From: Arthrobacter alpinus
GTDB lineage: Bacteria; Actinomycetota; Actinomycetes; Actinomycetales; Micrococcaceae
Length of the DNA: 64,000 bases
Assembly (NCBI RefSeq): GCF_001445575.1
Contig: NZ_CP013200.1
Coordinates: 1,674,001-1,738,000, forward strand
Direction of reading: 5' to 3'
Below are positions 62,216 to 64,000 of this stretch, one piece after another. The notes beneath the pieces were generated by a model. It saw only the letters and a list, made by a program, of their open reading frames with translations. It searched no databases and was not told the DNA's origin. Made by a program: the position numbers and the translations under genes. Positions within the stretch are counted from its first letter, which is position 1. Each line of letters begins with the position of its first letter.

Positions 62216-63091
62216 TTATACGGGTGCCGGTGCGGGGGTTTCTTTACGGACGGCTGTGCGTAGGGTGAGTGCCCCTTTCGCCGCCAAGATCAGCAGTACG
62301 ACGCCGGCCAGCGCCAGTGCCGCTCCACCGGCACCGCAGGCGATTACCCAGTGGGCGGGGACGGAATCGCTGGCCGTTTTGTTTAGTGACGTGGAGTTCA
62401 GGGGCGCTGCGTTCAGTGCCACGGCAGTCACTATCGCGGCCATGCCAAAGAAACTCAGGAGTGCCCCGCTGGTTAAGGCAAACAGATTCTTGGCGGAGAT
62501 TTCACGCCACCGGCGGTCAAGGGCTGCCATGCGAGGATCCGGGAGCGCGGCTGTGGTGTTCAATCTATGAAAGGCAAGAAGAGCGGCACCGCAGAGGAGA
62601 ACGGCCACGAGAAGGAGGGGCACGCCGTCGTACTTCTCAAGGGTCAGATGCGGCACCAGAGTTGTTGCCACGATGAGGACGATGAACGCGATAAAGGCGG
62701 CAAGGGCGGCGGCGGGCAGGACGAAGGCACGCTTGGGCAGGAGGTGTTCTCTCGTGGCGAGTTTGGCTGCGGGCAAGGCCGAGAATAGCAGGAGCCCACC
62801 GCTGGCAGAGAGGCCCGTGGTCACCGCGATCGGCAAACCCTCATCTCCGGAGAGGCCAATCGAAATTCGGAACAGGGCGGCAAACATGACAGCCGCGAAG
62901 ACCAAAGCGGCCACTGTGCGCCACTGGGCCCGGCCCATTGCCTTGTCCTGCTCAGCGGCAGTGGCATGAAGCGGGGCCTTCCCGGCTGCGAGAGCCAGGG
63001 GTGCCTTTTTCTTGGTAATCCACTGTGCGGCAGCGGTGACGCCCCAGGCAAGCGCCGCAAGAATGGCCAGCGCAGCAATCAATTTGGTCAT
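62216..63091 (-). CDS. Integral membrane protein of unknown function
   Basis: A 291-residue protein with about seven membrane helices, among them ALAILAALAWGVTAAAQWI, TVAALVFAAVMFAALFRI, FVLPAAALAAFIAFIVLIVATTLV, VPLLLVAVLLCGAALLAF and ALALAGVVLLILAAKGAL. No family was recognised. It lies 36 bp upstream of hrpA on the same strand. Confidence 0.7.
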   Translation of the reverse strand: MTKLIAALAILAALAWGVTAAAQWITKKKAPLALAAGKAPLHATAAEQDKAMGRAQWRTVAALVFAAVMFAALFRISIGLSGDEGLPIAVTTGLSASGGLLLFSALPAAKLATREHLLPKRAFVLPAAALAAFIAFIVLIVATTLVPHLTLEKYDGVPLLLVAVLLCGAALLAFHRLNTTAALPDPRMAALDRRWREISAKNLFALTSGALLSFFGMAAIVTAVALNAAPLNSTSLNKTASDSVPAHWVIACGAGGAALALAGVVLLILAAKGALTLRTAVRKETPAPAPV

Positions 63092-63184
63092 TGGGAAAGT
63101 CTGTCATGGATCGGATCGCGCACCTGCTGTCCCTCTCACGTCCGTCCTTGCCATTCTTCGTTGGGTCCTCAGGCGCAGGGGTGG

Positions 63185-63676
63185 TCAGAGCCCTGAAGCG
63201 GCCGCAGTGATGCGCTCCAGTAGGTTTGCCAGCTGCGCCTGTTCGGCATTGCTCAGCACACCCGTGATGGCATGTTCGGTGGCCAGATGGTCCGGAAGGC
63301 TCGTCTCGATCAGCTCTCTACCGGCAGGGGTCAACGAGACCAGGGTGCCGCGTCCGTCGTCGGGGTTGGCGCCTCTGCTGACCAGTCCGCGGTTCTCCAA
63401 CTTGTTGAGACGTTGGGCAACCGCGCTGCTGGAAATCATGGCGTCGCGCGCCAGAGCCGCGGGAGTGAGGCTGTAGGGCGGCCCGCTGCGTAGGAGTGTT
63501 GCCAGGGCGTCGAACGTTGAGGCGTCCATTCCGTGCTGGGCGAATGTTGCGGCGAGCCGGGTGTCAACGGCTGAGGCAGCCCGGCTCAGTCGGCCAATCA
63601 CCGCCATGGGGGAGACATCCAACTCAGGTTTTTCGATGTTCCATTGGGAAAGGATGCGTTCAAGATGGTCTGCCAT
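63185..63676 (-). CDS. MarR-family transcriptional regulator
   Basis: A 163-residue regulator. Helix-turn-helix SLTPAALARDAMISSSAVAQRLNKLENRGLVSRGANPDDGRGTLVSLTPAGREL (residues 69-122), a typical MarR wing with DxR. It is divergent from the EamA transporter gene with an inverted-repeat operator in the 45-bp gap, so it probably represses that transporter. Confidence 0.88.
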   Translation of the reverse strand: MADHLERILSQWNIEKPELDVSPMAVIGRLSRAASAVDTRLAATFAQHGMDASTFDALATLLRSGPPYSLTPAALARDAMISSSAVAQRLNKLENRGLVSRGANPDDGRGTLVSLTPAGRELIETSLPDHLATEHAITGVLSNAEQAQLANLLERITAAASGL

Positions 63677-63696
63677 GACACCATTCTAGCAATTTG

Positions 63697-63729
63697 CTAA
63701 GCACTTAGTTATATTAGCTAAGTGCTTAG
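63697..63729. promoter_or_regulatory. MarR-type operator between the regulator and the EamA gene
   Basis: CTAAGCACTTAG (63697-63708) and its exact complement CTAAGTGCTTAG (63718-63729) form a 12-bp inverted repeat with a 9-bp spacer; each half is itself nearly palindromic. It covers the probable start of the transporter gene. Confidence 0.8.
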
Positions 63730-64000
63730 TAAAAACTTGAGATTGATACTTGCGACCTCTCTGGCCCCGGTGTTGTGGGGGACCACCTACCTCACTACCA
63801 CCATGTTCCTGCCGGCCGACAGGCCACTGCTTGCCGGGGTGCTGCGGGCGCTCCCGGCCGGACTGCTTTTGTTGGCACTGTCGCGTCAGCTGCCGCAGGG
63901 GGCATGGTGGTGGAAGTCGTGGGTATTGGGGATGCTGAACATCGGAGCGTTCTTTGCTCTCCTGTTCGTTGCGGCGTATCGGCTGCCCGGGGGAGTGGCC
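63722..64000 (+). CDS. EamA-family (DMT) transporter, N-terminal part
   Basis: The first 93 codons of a drug/metabolite transporter, cut off by the window end. LILATSLAPVLWGTTYLTTTMFLPADRPLLAGVLRALPAGLLLLAL is the first EamA helix pair, followed by WKSWVLGMLNIGAFFALLFVAAYRLPGG. GTG 63722 is the first possible start after an in-frame stop; TTG 63737 is also possible. Neither has a ribosome binding site, so a leaderless message is likely. Confidence 0.78.
   Translation, partial: MLSKNLRLILATSLAPVLWGTTYLTTTMFLPADRPLLAGVLRALPAGLLLLALSRQLPQGAWWWKSWVLGMLNIGAFFALLFVAAYRLPGGVA

Overview
The window is high-GC, densely coded DNA from an actinobacterium, most likely a member of the Micrococcaceae close to Arthrobacter. 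I infer this from gene content, not from a database search: a fused 2-oxoglutarate metabolism enzyme (Kgd), GuaB1, a sigR-rsrA thiol-stress pair beside aroA-rsgA-hisN, the 24-residue ribosomal protein bL37, a SAM-IV type riboswitch, and frequent GTG/TTG starts. No tRNA, rRNA, CRISPR array, insertion sequence, integrase or phage gene was seen.

Layout. 1-6650: end of an acyl-CoA synthetase, a YrdB-like membrane protein, the manganese pair mntR/mntH with two operator boxes, a methyltransferase, a riboswitch-controlled class V aminotransferase, and hisN. 6650-13320: rsgA, aroA, a DoxX protein, sigR-rsrA with a SigR-type promoter, a truncated hemoglobin with a small membrane protein, bL37 and an SGNH-fold protein. 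13320-20002: kgd, divergent guaB1, and an orphan AbiEi/DUF559-like protein.

20254-42734 is a carbohydrate island. Two LacI-family regulators sit among two TIM-barrel isomerase/epimerases, two Gfo/Idh/MocA oxidoreductases, a peptide-family ABC importer, a hydroxyacid dehydrogenase, glucuronate isomerase (uxaC), fructuronate reductase (uxuB), a GPH-type symporter, ManD-type mannonate dehydratase, two gluconokinases and a GH3 glycosidase. Six copies of a 16-bp LacI-type operator (TGGCAA-N4-TTGCCA pattern) precede its transcription units, so the whole island looks like one regulon for a uronic-acid-containing glycoside. KDG kinase and KDPG aldolase are not in the window.

42736-64000: soxR and a flavin reductase with a SoxR-box promoter; two CNNM/CorC membrane proteins behind a possible leaderless leader peptide; a znuABC zinc importer; a MarR/membrane protein pair with a perfect palindromic operator; a Fur/Zur-type repressor; a metallo-hydrolase; a Cds1-like cysteine desulfhydrase, sulfurtransferase, alcohol dehydrogenase and HIT protein; a decayed SDR remnant; a BCCT transporter; hrpA; and a MarR regulator facing a partial EamA transporter.

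Two global features stand out. Five genes (rsgA, doxX, sigR, the fused dppC-dppD, and a TIM-barrel isomerase) are each broken by one or two single-base losses, mostly in short homopolymers, which suggests assembly error or recent decay. At least two families of long dispersed palindromes occur in intergenic gaps, with further tandem hairpins elsewhere.
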